The notes: generated from the letters alone by a model not told the origin. A stretch of 64,000 nucleotides of DNA from Algoriphagus sp. PAP.12 (GCF_026652115.1 NZ_JAPPSQ010000001.1:496001-560000); one strand, 5' to 3'. Shown: positions 42,031 through 51,402, counted from the first letter of the stretch. Numbers and translations are program-made.

Positions 42031-42564
42031 TTAAAACTGCTCCAACTTTACCATCAAATCCCAAACGGCGATTCCAAGGGATACAGAAATATTCAAAGAG
42101 TGTTTGGTCCCCAATTGTGGGATTTCCAATACTTGATCGCAAGCTTTTAATACGCTCTCTTCGACGCCAAAAACTTCATTTCCGAAGATGAGGGCATATT
42201 TTTTATCCTTTTCAGGTTTGAATTCATTGAGCATTACAGATTGATCCACTTGCTCCAAAGCACAAAGTTGATATCCATCGGATTTCAATTTATCGATAGC
42301 AATTCCAGTATTCAAGCAATATTCCCACTCGACTGATTCGGTGGCTCCCAAAGCCGTTTTTTGGATATCTCGATGAGGGGGAGTACCAGTGATTCCGCAG
42401 AGATAGATTTTCTCTACACGAAAAGCATCACCCGTTCGGAAAGCAGAACCCACATTGTTCAAGCTTCTCACATTATCCAAAACGATAACGATCGGCGATT
42501 TTTCTGTCTCTTTAAATTCTTCAACGGAGAGTCTTTCGAGCTCTTCCATACTTAATTTCTTCAT
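42031..42564 (-). CDS. SpoU/TrmH-family RNA methyltransferase
   Basis: A 177-residue SPOUT methyltransferase. The knot motifs are visible: IVIVLDNVRSLNNVGSAFRTGDAF, ALIFGNEVFGVEESVL, and IPQLGTKHSLNISVSLGIAVWDLM. These methylate the 2'-hydroxyl of tRNA or rRNA ribose; the target nucleotide is not deducible. ATG at 42564 gives a normal start; a TTG 36 bases earlier is less likely. It diverges from mutS across 79 bases. Confidence 0.88.
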   Translation of the reverse strand: MKKLSMEELERLSVEEFKETEKSPIVIVLDNVRSLNNVGSAFRTGDAFRVEKIYLCGITGTPPHRDIQKTALGATESVEWEYCLNTGIAIDKLKSDGYQLCALEQVDQSVMLNEFKPEKDKKYALIFGNEVFGVEESVLKACDQVLEIPQLGTKHSLNISVSLGIAVWDLMVKLEQF

Positions 42565-42643
42565 CTTTTTTGATCTGCCTTGCTTATACTCTATTTTCAA
42601 ACTTTATTCGTTCCCCCAAATTTAAGAGAATTAAACTGTACTC

Positions 42644-45247
42644 ATGAGTAAAGCCAAAGACGGAAAAGAAACTCCCTTGATGAAGCAATACAATGCCATC
42701 AAAGCAAAACATCCTGGAGCATTATTGCTATTTCGGGTGGGTGACTTTTATGAGACATTTGGGGAGGATGCTGTCAAAGCAAGCAAGGTGTTGGATATTG
42801 TATTGACAAAAAGAGCCAATGGATCTGCTTCCCATATCGAATTGGCAGGTTTTCCTCATCATTCCTTGGATAATTACTTGCCAAAGCTCGTTCGGGCAGG
42901 AAACCGAGTGGCGATTTGTGATCAATTGGAAGATCCAAAATCCGTCAAAGGAATTGTAAAGCGAGGTGTGACCGAATTGGTGACTCCAGGACTTTCTTAC
43001 AATGATCAAGTATTAGATACTCGAAAAAATAATTACTTGGCATCTATCCATTTTGGGAAAGAGAAACACGGAATTTCCTTTTTGGATGTTTCCACAGGTG
43101 AATTCATGTGTGCCGAAGGCAATTCATCTTATTTGGAAAAATTGCTCCAGAGTTTTTCTCCTTCCGAAATCATTTTTTCAAAAGCTTCCAAAAAAATAGC
43201 TGCTGATTTATTCAAGACTGATTATATCACATTCCATTGTGAAGATTGGGTTTTCCAATACGATTATACCTACGAGCGACTAAAAACACATTTCGGAACT
43301 TCCAATTTGAAAGGCTTTGGGATCGAAGATTTGGAGCTGGGAATCGTAGCTGCTGGAGCTATTCTTTATTATTTGGAAGAAACCGAGCATAAGGAGATTC
43401 AGCATATTTCAGCTATTTCTCGAATTGCAGAGGAGAAATATGTTTGGTTGGACAAATTCACCATTCGAAACCTTGAATTGGTTTTCCCCCAGCATGAAGG
43501 AGGCGTTCCTTTGATTCAGATTTTGGATCAGACGGTGACTCCGATGGGTTCGAGAATGATGAAAAAATGGATGGTTTTGCCACTAAAGGAAAAAGCCCCT
43601 ATTGAAGAGCGATTAAATGTAGTTGATTTCTTCTATCAAAACCCTGGAACGATTGATGAGATTGTCGATCAATTGAAGCATATCGGTGATTTGGAGCGAT
43701 TGATTTCCAAAGTGGTGGTAGGACGTGCCAATCCTCGGGAAATGAATCAGATCAAAAGAGCATTGAAAGCAATTTTGCCGATCAAGGATCTGTTGAAAAA
43801 TCAGGAGAACCCGACTCTAAAAAGACTTTCTGACCAGATTCACCCTTGTGAATTTATTCTTGAAAAGATTGAAAGAGAATTACAGGAAGATGCTCCGATG
43901 CTAGTTCATCAAGGCGGAGTGATCAAAGATGGAGTTGATACGGATTTGGATGAGTATCGCAACTTGGCCAACAAGGGCAAGGACTATTTGGTACAAATTC
44001 AGCAGCGTGAAATCCAGAATACGGGAATTACTTCTTTGAAGATCGCTTACAATAAGGTTTTCGGATATTATCTCGAAGTAACACACGCTCATAAGGACAA
44101 GGTGCCCGAAGAGTGGATTCGTAAGCAGACTTTGGTGAATGCTGAGCGATATATCACCCAAGAGCTGAAAGAATACGAGGAAAAAATCTTGAATGCAGAG
44201 GAGCGAATGATCGCTTTGGAGCAAAAGTATTTTCTGGAATTGGTGACCGAAACAGCTCAGTTCGTTACCCAAATCCAGCAAAATGCCAGAGTTATTGGGA
44301 CTTTGGATGCATTGCTGTCATTTGCAAAAGTAGCCTTGACAAATAATTATTGCAGACCTAAAGTATCTGATACAGAAACCCTGGAAATCAAAGATGGTCG
44401 TCATCCGGTAATCGAAAAGCAACTTCCTCCTGGAGAAGATTACATCCCCAATGATATTTATCTGGATCATGATAGTCAGCAGATCATCATCATCACTGGT
44501 CCAAACATGGCCGGTAAGTCCGCTCTTTTGAGACAGACGGCCCTGATTGTTTTGATGGCTCAAATGGGATCTTTTGTCCCTGCTTCTTTTGCAAGAGTGG
44601 GAATCATTGATAAAGTATTTACCCGTGTGGGTGCCTCCGATAATTTGTCTCGTGGAGAATCCACTTTTATGGTGGAAATGACAGAGACTGCCAGCATTTT
44701 GAATAACCTATCTGATCGAAGCTTGGTCTTGATGGATGAAATTGGTCGTGGTACTTCTACCTATGATGGGATTTCGATTGCATGGTCCATCGTAGAATAC
44801 TTGCATAATCATGAAAGTTTCAAGGCAAAGACTCTTTTTGCCACCCATTACCATGAGTTGAATCAATTGACGGAAGATTTTCCAAGAATCAAGAACTTCA
44901 ATGTTTCTGTGAAGGAAGTGGGAAACAAGGTCATATTTATGCGAAAGCTAAAGGAAGGAGGGAGTGAACATAGTTTTGGTATCCATGTGGCTCAAATGGC
45001 AGGAATGCCAAATCCAGTAGTATTAAGAGCTGCAGAGATCATGGGACATTTGGAAAAAGACAAAGCAGTAGCTCAAGACCGTGATAATTTGAAGTCTATT
45101 CCTAAGAATAATTATCAAATGAGCCTCTTTGAAATCGATCCAAAATTCAAGGATGCGAAGGAGTTATTGGACCAAATTGATATAAATTCTATCTCTCCAA
45201 TAGAAGCTTTGTTAAAATTGCATGAGATAAAGAAAAAATTAGACTAG
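42644..45247 (+). CDS. mutS: DNA mismatch repair protein MutS
   Basis: An 867-residue MutS, which recognises mismatches and loops. The N-terminal mismatch domain contains LLFRVGDFYETFGEDA (the Phe-x-Glu reading head). The connector, lever and clamp follow, then the ATPase domain with Walker A GPNMAGKS at about residues 619-626, the MDEIGRGTSTYDG Walker B, and ATHYHELN. Length is as in E. coli (853). It stands alone, diverging from the SpoU gene. Confidence 0.96.
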   Translation: MSKAKDGKETPLMKQYNAIKAKHPGALLLFRVGDFYETFGEDAVKASKVLDIVLTKRANGSASHIELAGFPHHSLDNYLPKLVRAGNRVAICDQLEDPKSVKGIVKRGVTELVTPGLSYNDQVLDTRKNNYLASIHFGKEKHGISFLDVSTGEFMCAEGNSSYLEKLLQSFSPSEIIFSKASKKIAADLFKTDYITFHCEDWVFQYDYTYERLKTHFGTSNLKGFGIEDLELGIVAAGAILYYLEETEHKEIQHISAISRIAEEKYVWLDKFTIRNLELVFPQHEGGVPLIQILDQTVTPMGSRMMKKWMVLPLKEKAPIEERLNVVDFFYQNPGTIDEIVDQLKHIGDLERLISKVVVGRANPREMNQIKRALKAILPIKDLLKNQENPTLKRLSDQIHPCEFILEKIERELQEDAPMLVHQGGVIKDGVDTDLDEYRNLANKGKDYLVQIQQREIQNTGITSLKIAYNKVFGYYLEVTHAHKDKVPEEWIRKQTLVNAERYITQELKEYEEKILNAEERMIALEQKYFLELVTETAQFVTQIQQNARVIGTLDALLSFAKVALTNNYCRPKVSDTETLEIKDGRHPVIEKQLPPGEDYIPNDIYLDHDSQQIIIITGPNMAGKSALLRQTALIVLMAQMGSFVPASFARVGIIDKVFTRVGASDNLSRGESTFMVEMTETASILNNLSDRSLVLMDEIGRGTSTYDGISIAWSIVEYLHNHESFKAKTLFATHYHELNQLTEDFPRIKNFNVSVKEVGNKVIFMRKLKEGGSEHSFGIHVAQMAGMPNPVVLRAAEIMGHLEKDKAVAQDRDNLKSIPKNNYQMSLFEIDPKFKDAKELLDQIDINSISPIEALLKLHEIKKKLD

Positions 45248-45296
45248 GATTGAATTTTTAGTATCTTATGCCTAATTATTAGTTGACAAAGGCTGT

Positions 45297-46094
45297 ATGG
45301 ATAAGGTATTTTTAGAAGACCTTAAAAGGCAGGAGAAGTATTTAAAGTATTTTAAAAAGTGGTCGGATCAAGAATTCAAGAGCCATCCGAATGAAGAAGA
45401 GTTAATTAAAAACCTCAAATCCCTTAGTGAAAATCTAGGGATGAGGGATGGTTTAATGCTTTGTAGTTTTGACTATAGAAATTTGGACCTAGCCTTTTTT
45501 GCAGGAAGAATTGAAAAGTATACTGGAGTTCATCCTTCAGTTTTTGAGAAGATGGGCTTTGAGGCGACCATGTTTATCTTTCATCCGGAGGATAGAATGG
45601 AAATGTTGAAATTCTGGAATCTTGTTTTGGAGTCATTTCAACTGATCAGTATCAAAGAGCGCCATACATTTGAGTATTCCTATACTACAAGAATTGTTCA
45701 TCGCAAAACGAAGAAGGAAACTTGGATTGTGGGAAAAGTAAGACCTTATTTGATTGATGGTGATGGGAATTTTGTGATGGATTTACACATCATATTACCA
45801 TTGATGAATACTCCCAAAATCAAACAATATGATTGGAATTACTCTTTCACCAAAGAAGGGGGTAATCGTGTAATCGTATCCAAAACTTCTCCTAGCAAAA
45901 GAGAGGTCAAGCTTACCAAAAAAGAAAAAGTGATTGTTGATTTGATGCTAAGTGGAGCTGTATCCAAAGAGATCAGCCAGCAATTGAATATTTCAGTAAA
46001 CACCGTAGGGACTCATCGGAAAAATATACTTCGGAAGCTTGGAGCCAGAAATATCGGGGAGATTGCAAATATTTTAGCATCTTATGATTTTTGA
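45297..46094 (+). CDS. LuxR-type regulator with PAS-like sensor
   Basis: A 265-residue protein. Residues 50-190 resemble a PAS fold (FFAGRIEKYTGVHPSVFEKMGFEATMFIFHPEDRMEM, with the FHPEDR loop). The C-terminal LuxR helix-turn-helix is LTKKEKVIVDLMLSGAVSKEISQQLNISVNTVGTHRKNILRKLGARN. There is no receiver domain, so it is a one-component regulator sensing an unknown signal in the cytoplasm. Start ATG at 45297, 49 bases after mutS. No target is evident. Confidence 0.82.
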   Translation: MDKVFLEDLKRQEKYLKYFKKWSDQEFKSHPNEEELIKNLKSLSENLGMRDGLMLCSFDYRNLDLAFFAGRIEKYTGVHPSVFEKMGFEATMFIFHPEDRMEMLKFWNLVLESFQLISIKERHTFEYSYTTRIVHRKTKKETWIVGKVRPYLIDGDGNFVMDLHIILPLMNTPKIKQYDWNYSFTKEGGNRVIVSKTSPSKREVKLTKKEKVIVDLMLSGAVSKEISQQLNISVNTVGTHRKNILRKLGARNIGEIANILASYDF

Positions 46095-46163
46095 AAAATG
46101 GCTGATAATCAGTCAGAATGGACTTTTTGGAAAAAATCTTTAAAAAATTTCTCATCCTAACTG

Positions 46164-46193
46164 TTGTAAAAACCAATCAGGGTCTTACCTTTG
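46164..46193 (+). promoter_or_regulatory. Bacteroidota-type promoter of the tRNA genes
   Basis: TTG (46164-46166), a 19-base spacer, then TACCTTTG (46186-46193) matches the TTG-N19-TAnnTTTG consensus of the Bacteroidota housekeeping sigma factor exactly. tRNA-Gly begins 45 bases downstream. Confidence 0.85.
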
Positions 46194-46237
46194 CATCCAC
46201 AATTCGCTCGGATCACGTTCCGAGTTAGTCCAAATAA

Positions 46238-46310
<73 letters not shown>

Positions 46311-46315
46311 CAAAC

Positions 46316-46334
46316 AGCCCTTGATTCAAGGGCT
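46316..46334 (+). terminator. Hairpin after tRNA-Gly
   Basis: AGCCCTT and AAGGGCT form a 7-bp stem with a 5-base loop, followed by T-rich sequence. It lies before the tRNA-Leu gene and may attenuate or end the first transcript. Confidence 0.6.
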
Positions 46335-46383
46335 TTGTTGTTTTAGGACAATAATAAAGCCTCTCTATTTTCGAATAGAGCAA

Positions 46384-46467
46384 GCCGGGATGGTGGAATA
46401 GGTAGACACGCAAGACTTAAAATCTTGTGGCCTTTAGGCCGTGCGGGTTCGATTCCCGCTCCTGGTA
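46384..46467 (+). tRNA. tRNA-Leu (TAA)
   Basis: An 84-base class II tRNA: acceptor GCCGGGA with TCCTGGT (two G-U pairs), anticodon stem CAAGA/TCTTG and loop CTTAAAA giving anticodon TAA. A variable arm TGGCCTTTAGGCCG and T arm GTTCGATTC follow. CCA is not encoded. It lies 73 bases after tRNA-Gly. Confidence 0.96.
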
Positions 46468-46471
46468 CTTT

Positions 46472-46495
46472 AAGCCTCGCAGAAATGCGGGGCTT
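46472..46495 (+). terminator. Terminator after tRNA-Leu
   Basis: AAGCCTCGC and GCGGGGCTT form a 9-bp stem (one T-G pair), followed by TTTTT. It is immediately downstream of tRNA-Leu. Confidence 0.8.
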
Positions 46496-46652
46496 TTTGT
46501 ATTTATAAGCCTTACTGATTTCAAATTTTTTCAAAAACAATCCCATGTTCCTTGGGTCTGGTTACTGAGACCTATAAATTTGAATGACCATTCAACTTTT
46601 GCCCTTTTTCTATTTTATTCAATTTCCAAAAGGCTTAAAAAAATCCCAAGAA

Positions 46653-48104
46653 ATGCAGATCATCCCTTTATTTATCGATAACAATTCTGTTGAAGGAAAA
46701 GGTAAATCCTTTGATAACTTCAACCCTGCCACTGGAGAAAAGACTCATCAAGTGACTAGTGCTTCACAAGAGGATTTTGAAAAGGCAATACGCTCAGCTA
46801 AAAAAGGGTTTAAAGTATGGTCTGCTATGTCCCCAACCGAAAGAGGAAGGATTTTGCATCGAGCTTCTATGCTATTGAGAGAAAAGAATGAAGAACTGGC
46901 AAACCTGGAATGTCAAGATACCGGTAAACCAATCCGCGAGGCAATTGCAGTGGATGTGATCTCAGGAGCGGACTGTCTAGAATATTATGCCGGCCTTGCC
47001 CCCGCTCTTCATGGAGAGCATGTCAATCTAGGAGGAGACTTTGCTTATACCAAAAGAGAGCCTTTAGGCATCTGTGCAGGAATTGGAGCATGGAATTACC
47101 CAATTCAAATCGCCTGTTGGAAAGCTGCGCCGGCATTGGCTTGTGGAAATGTCATGATTTTCAAACCAGCAGAATTGACACCTTTGACTGCATACAAATT
47201 AGCAGAGGTTTTCAAAGCAGCAGGAATGCCTGATGGCGTTTTCAACGTCATTCAAGGGGATGCCGAAGTAGGTAAAATGATGACGGCTCATCCGGCGATA
47301 GCCAAAGTCTCTATAACAGGAGAGGTTGGAACTGGCAAAAAAGTTATGGCTGCTTCAGCCAATACATTGAAGCATGTTACTTTGGAACTGGGAGGTAAAT
47401 CTCCAATTATCATTTTTGAAGATGCGGATTTGGATGAAGCTGTCAATGGAGCATTGCTTGGAAATTTTTATACCCAAGGAGAAATCTGTAGCAATGGAAC
47501 CAGAGTTTTTGTCCATGAAAAAATACGTGAGGAATTCTTAAATAAATTGGTAGATCGCACCAAAGAGCTAAAAGTTGGAGATCCTACAGATCCTAAAACT
47601 CAATTAGGCGCACTGATTAATCAAAATCATTTTGATAAAGTGATGCACTATATCTCTGAGGGAAAGAAAGAAGCTGGATTGGTGCTAGGAGGAAATCAAA
47701 TAAAAGTGCCAGGATGTGAGGGAGGATTCTTCGTGGAGCCTACCATTTTCCTTTGTGATTCGGATGATTTGAAGATCGTGAAGGAGGAAATTTTTGGACC
47801 GGTGATGTCTGTTTTGACTTTCCAATCAGAAGAAGAAGTAGTCGAAAGAGCCAATGATACTCCATTTGGGCTAGCAGCAGGTGTCTATACTCAAAATATC
47901 CGCAAAGCGCATCGAGTGGTTGGAAACTTACAGGCGGGAATGTGTTGGATCAATACTTACAATATCAATCCAGTAGAAATACCTTTCGGAGGAAACAAAC
48001 AATCAGGAATTGGTAGAGAAAATGGTTTGGCAGCAATTGAGCATTATTCTCAACTCAAAACGGTTTATGTCGCCATGAACGATTTGGGAGATCCGTTTTC
48101 TTGA
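46653..48104 (+). CDS. betB: Betaine-aldehyde dehydrogenase (aldehyde dehydrogenase family)
   Basis: A 483-residue NAD-dependent aldehyde dehydrogenase. The glutamate base motif LELGGKSPI and catalytic cysteine QGEICSNGTRVFV match the betaine-aldehyde type. Also present is WKAAPALACGNVMIFKPAELTPL. The reaction expected is betaine aldehyde to glycine betaine, an osmoprotectant; no choline dehydrogenase or BetT lies nearby, so another aldehyde is possible. ATG at 46653 is preferred; an ATG 69 bases earlier only adds a hydrophobic tail. A terminator follows. Confidence 0.85.
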   Translation: MQIIPLFIDNNSVEGKGKSFDNFNPATGEKTHQVTSASQEDFEKAIRSAKKGFKVWSAMSPTERGRILHRASMLLREKNEELANLECQDTGKPIREAIAVDVISGADCLEYYAGLAPALHGEHVNLGGDFAYTKREPLGICAGIGAWNYPIQIACWKAAPALACGNVMIFKPAELTPLTAYKLAEVFKAAGMPDGVFNVIQGDAEVGKMMTAHPAIAKVSITGEVGTGKKVMAASANTLKHVTLELGGKSPIIIFEDADLDEAVNGALLGNFYTQGEICSNGTRVFVHEKIREEFLNKLVDRTKELKVGDPTDPKTQLGALINQNHFDKVMHYISEGKKEAGLVLGGNQIKVPGCEGGFFVEPTIFLCDSDDLKIVKEEIFGPVMSVLTFQSEEEVVERANDTPFGLAAGVYTQNIRKAHRVVGNLQAGMCWINTYNINPVEIPFGGNKQSGIGRENGLAAIEHYSQLKTVYVAMNDLGDPFS

Positions 48105-48120
48105 TCCTTGAATATTCTGA

Positions 48121-48155
48121 AAGCCTCACTCCGATAATTATTGCAGGTGGGGCTT
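48121..48155 (+). terminator. Terminator of betB
   Basis: AAGCCTCAC and GTGGGGCTT form a 9-bp stem (one T-G pair) with a 17-base loop, then TTTTTG. It separates betB from mscS. Confidence 0.75.
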
Positions 48156-48171
48156 TTTGTTTTATATCTAC

Positions 48172-48202
48172 TTGCTGACACCAATGCTTTTAGTTACATT
48201 TC
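48172..48202 (+). promoter_or_regulatory. Possible promoter of the MscS gene
   Basis: TTG (48172-48174), a 20-base spacer, and TACATTTC (48195-48202), one mismatch from TAnnTTTG. The mechanosensitive-channel start codon follows 4 bases later, unusually close. Confidence 0.4.
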
Positions 48203-48205
48203 TTT

Positions 48206-49048
48206 ATGGAATTTTTCGATATCAATTGGGATGAGACCTACGGGACCCTCAAGATTCTGGGAATCTCTTTAGGGATTCTAATTCTATTTTATTTCCTAGC
48301 TAATTTTCTTCAGAAAGCTCTTAAAAGAAGATTGCTATCCAAGATGGATGATCCCCTTTTGGCAAATTTCTTATCTGTGATTTTCCGTCTGATCATAATC
48401 CTAGCTGGATTTATGGTGGTTTTTCGCTTTGTAGGTTTAACGGGTGTGGTTTCCGGATTGCTTGCTGGGGCAGGGATTTCTGCTTTTGTAATTGGGTTTG
48501 CACTTAAGGATATCGGAGAAAACTTCCTGGCCGGGATCCTATTGGCATTCAAAAGACCTTTTAGAGTAGGCGATATAGTCAATATAGATGGAGTGAGTGG
48601 AACTGTCCTGACGCTCAATCTTAGAGATACGCAAATCAAAACAGGAGATGGAAAGGATGTTTTTATCCCCAATGCTCAAATCATTAAAAACCCCCTTATT
48701 AATTATACCATTGACGGATTTCTTCGCTATGATTTTATCATTGGGCTGGATTATGGGTCCGATTACAAAGGTGCCATGAAAGTGATTTTAGAAGCAATCA
48801 GCAAAGTAAAAGGTGTTTTGAATAATCAGAAAAAGCCGAACGTCTGGATTTCAGACCTGGCAGAAAGTACCCTTAACCTTCAGGTAACTTTTTGGGTGGA
48901 TACCTTCGATCGAGAAATTGGAGACATGGAGGTAAAAACAAATGCAATTGTCCAGGTCTTGGAGGAATTAGAAAAGGCAGGTTATAATTTACCTGCCCGT
49001 GTACTTGAAATCAAGAATTATAGAGATGAAGGCTTTAAAGAAGCCTAA
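48206..49048 (+). CDS. MscS-family small-conductance mechanosensitive channel
   Basis: A 280-residue membrane channel that opens under osmotic downshock. Three hydrophobic helices (about residues 17-37, 60-80, 85-115) end in the pore helix pattern GLLAGAGISAFVIGFALKDIGENFLAGILLAFKRPFRVGD, followed by the beta domain (GDIVNIDGVSGTVL). Its length is like E. coli MscS. Neighbouring betB (betaine synthesis) and this channel both serve osmotic balance, though a terminator separates them. It converges with the next gene, whose end lies 4 bases away. Confidence 0.9.
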   Translation: MEFFDINWDETYGTLKILGISLGILILFYFLANFLQKALKRRLLSKMDDPLLANFLSVIFRLIIILAGFMVVFRFVGLTGVVSGLLAGAGISAFVIGFALKDIGENFLAGILLAFKRPFRVGDIVNIDGVSGTVLTLNLRDTQIKTGDGKDVFIPNAQIIKNPLINYTIDGFLRYDFIIGLDYGSDYKGAMKVILEAISKVKGVLNNQKKPNVWISDLAESTLNLQVTFWVDTFDREIGDMEVKTNAIVQVLEELEKAGYNLPARVLEIKNYRDEGFKEA

Positions 49049-49051
49049 TTA

Positions 49052-49519
49052 TTATTTTTCCAATATCCCTTTCAAATCCGCTGGAGAATAATTGACGGAT
49101 TTCAATGTCTTGTGATCGCCTTCTCTGAAAACAAGGAATAAGTCTCCTTCTTTTTCATAGAAACTAGGAGTGCCTTTAGCTTCATAATGAGCAACCGTAG
49201 CTTTTGCCTCCTCTTCAGTCTTACAAGCCTTGCTCATATTGGATCGCTGCACTTCATCAAAAAGAGTCTTGAACTTCTCTCCCAGTCCAAATTCCAAAAT
49301 GGCTCCTGAAAGAACGTATTGCAAATCGCAAAGAGCATCGGCAATCTCCACCAAATCTTTGTTTTCAATCGCTTCTTCTAATTCTTTCAATTCCTCGGAA
49401 AGCAATGAAACTCTCAGATTGCATCTGGTTTCAGATGGAATGGTTGGCTCCGGCAATACAGGGTGTTTGAAAGTTTCGTGAAATAAAGCGACGGAAGTAA
49501 GTGACTTGGGATCTTGCAT
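49052..49519 (-). CDS. MazG-like nucleoside triphosphate pyrophosphohydrolase
   Basis: A 155-residue all-helical NTP pyrophosphohydrolase. The metal motif is EELKELEEAIENKDLVEIADALCDLQYVL, fitting the EExxE-x12-ExxD pattern of MazG/phosphoribosyl-ATP pyrophosphohydrolase-like enzymes. It hydrolyses nucleotide triphosphates to monophosphate and pyrophosphate, probably cleaning up aberrant nucleotides. The substrate is unknown. It is short and stands alone; start ATG at 49519. Confidence 0.82.
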   Translation of the reverse strand: MQDPKSLTSVALFHETFKHPVLPEPTIPSETRCNLRVSLLSEELKELEEAIENKDLVEIADALCDLQYVLSGAILEFGLGEKFKTLFDEVQRSNMSKACKTEEEAKATVAHYEAKGTPSFYEKEGDLFLVFREGDHKTLKSVNYSPADLKGILEK

Positions 49520-49551
49520 GATGTTTTAAATTATTGCTCGAAATAAATGAA

Positions 49552-49574
49552 AAAGGCCGGAATTTCCGGCCTTT
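49552..49574 (-). terminator. Terminator of the superoxide dismutase gene
   Basis: AAAGGCCGG and CCGGCCTTT form a perfect 9-bp stem with loop AATTT. Read leftward it lies 18 bases past the sod stop and is followed by T-rich sequence. Confidence 0.85.
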
Positions 49575-49591
49575 TTTTGATTCAATTTATA

Positions 49592-50350
49592 TTACATAGA
49601 TGCTGCAGCAAATCTATCTGATACCATATTCCAATCGATGATATCCCAGAAAGCTGAAACGTAATCAGGTCTCCTGTTTTGATAGTTTAAATAATAGGCA
49701 TGCTCCCACACATCCAGTCCCAAAAGTGGTGTTCCTTTGAATTCAGAAATATCCATCAATGGATTGTCCTGATTTGCGGTGGATCCTACAGCCAGTTTTT
49801 TATCTGCACCGACTACCAACCATGCCCATCCTGAACCAAATCTGGTTTTTGCGGCATTGTTGAATTCTTCAGAGAAGGCATCAAAACTTCCAAATGAAGA
49901 ATTGATCGCTTCAGCAAGATCACCTTGTGGCATTCCGCCTCCTTCTGGAGACATGATTTTCCAGAACAATTCGTGGTTATAATGACCACCCCCGTTGTTT
50001 CTCATTTTGGTGGAGTACTTGGAAATATTCGCCAAGACGTCTTCCAATGGCTTATTAGTATCCACACTTTCTTCTTCGATCGCTGCACCTAAATTTTTGG
50101 CATAACCTGCCGCGTGTTTGGTGTAGTGTATTTCCATGGTCATCGCATCGATATTCGGTGCCAAAGCAGAATAATCGTAAGCTAATGGAGTTTGGGTGAA
50201 AGAAGTTGCCAAAATGGCTTTATCTGCTCCGGAGGCAGAATTGCTGCAAGCGGTCAAAATTCCCGAACCTACTAATCCTACTGCCAAACCGGCTTTTGAG
50301 CTATTTGAAAGAAATTTTCTTCTGGATATTGCGCTTTCTAATGGTTTCAT
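49592..50350 (-). CDS. sod: Superoxide dismutase (Fe/Mn), Tat-exported lipoprotein
   Basis: A 252-residue Fe/Mn superoxide dismutase. The first 35 residues are a signal with twin-arginine motif SRRKFL (Arg10-Arg11), a hydrophobic core, and lipobox LTAC (Cys35). So the enzyme is exported folded via Tat and anchored as a lipoprotein, unlike the cytosolic norm. The SOD part shows IHYTKHAAGY, GGGHYNHELFWKIM, and DVWEHAYYLNYQNRRPDYVSAFWDII with the metal ligands His and Asp. Metal cannot be decided from sequence. The upstream region has an inverted repeat AACCAAT...ATTGGTT (50408-50437) that could be a regulatory site. Confidence 0.9.
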   Translation of the reverse strand: MKPLESAISRRKFLSNSSKAGLAVGLVGSGILTACSNSASGADKAILATSFTQTPLAYDYSALAPNIDAMTMEIHYTKHAAGYAKNLGAAIEEESVDTNKPLEDVLANISKYSTKMRNNGGGHYNHELFWKIMSPEGGGMPQGDLAEAINSSFGSFDAFSEEFNNAAKTRFGSGWAWLVVGADKKLAVGSTANQDNPLMDISEFKGTPLLGLDVWEHAYYLNYQNRRPDYVSAFWDIIDWNMVSDRFAAASM

Positions 50351-50530
50351 AACAAGTTAAATTGATTTCGTTGGCTACAATTTTTGATTAAATTAAAGTA
50401 TGAAGCTAACCAATATCGGGTAGAATTGAAATTGGTTATCAGACATTAAGTCCGATTTTGTGACAAGTTGGTTATGTTTGCATCCGAACTAAGGCTTGGT
50501 TGGGTTTTTGACCAAGCATTTTATCGAAAT

Positions 50531-51304
50531 ATGCAGACAACCTTCTATAAATATCAAGGTACTGGAAATGACTTTGTCATGATTGATGACCGAAGTGAGA
50601 GTTTTGATGTTCAAGACTTGGCTTTGGTAACAAAACTTTGTGACCGAAAGTTTGGTGTGGGTGCCGATGGCTTGATTTTAATTAGGAATCATCCTGATTA
50701 TGACTTTGAAATGATTTATTTCAATGCCGATGGATCCCAGAGTATGTGTGGAAATGGTGCAAGATGTGCCGTTGCATTTTCAGGATTTTTGGGAATCATT
50801 CAGGACAAAACTAGCTTTTTGGCTGTTGACGGACCACATGAGGCAATTTTGAAAGACGGAATTGTAGAGCTTTTGATGATCAATGTCCCAGGAATCGAAG
50901 CAAAAGGGGATGATTGTTTTGTGAATACCGGAACTCAGCATCATGTACGCGTAGTAGAGGATATCCAGAATTACCCGGTATTTTCTGAAGGTAAAAAAAT
51001 GAGGTACCACGAAATGTATGCTCCAGGAGGCACCAATGTTAATTTTATGGAGCCAATCTCGGAGGATGAGATTTTCGTAAGAACCTATGAAAGAGGTGTC
51101 GAAGATGAGACTCTTTCTTGTGGTACCGGTGTTACAGCTGCAGCCATTGTTTTTGCTCAGGATAAGACTGATGCAGAAGTGAAAATCAAGACTTTAGGAG
51201 GAAACCTTTCTGTCCGTTTTCATAAAAATCAAGACGGAAGTATGGACAATGTCTGGTTAATCGGGCCGGCAACTCAGGTTTTCAAAGGAGAAATAGAAAT
51301 ATAA
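50531..51304 (+). CDS. dapF: Diaminopimelate epimerase
   Basis: A 257-residue PLP-independent racemase converting LL- to meso-diaminopimelate for lysine and peptidoglycan. The two catalytic cysteines are in MCGNGARCAVAF and TLSCGTGVTAAA. The N-terminus FYKYQGTGNDFVMID is characteristic. A TTG 63 bases earlier is in frame, but ATG at 50531 gives the family start. It is 98 bases ahead of secA; a short hairpin GGGCT...AGCCC in between (about 51359) may be a weak terminator. Confidence 0.95.
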   Translation: MQTTFYKYQGTGNDFVMIDDRSESFDVQDLALVTKLCDRKFGVGADGLILIRNHPDYDFEMIYFNADGSQSMCGNGARCAVAFSGFLGIIQDKTSFLAVDGPHEAILKDGIVELLMINVPGIEAKGDDCFVNTGTQHHVRVVEDIQNYPVFSEGKKMRYHEMYAPGGTNVNFMEPISEDEIFVRTYERGVEDETLSCGTGVTAAAIVFAQDKTDAEVKIKTLGGNLSVRFHKNQDGSMDNVWLIGPATQVFKGEIEI

Positions 51305-51402
51305 TCACCAAAAGATCATCGGAGAGATCGAGGATCGAATTATCAATTGTAATAAAAAGGGCTTAATTTTAGAGCCCGATTTTAGAATCACATAGAGCAA
51401 AC

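Noticed and set aside
46343-46546. Leftward open frame over tRNA-Leu
   Set aside because: It is antisense to a certain tRNA and its product is not protein-like.
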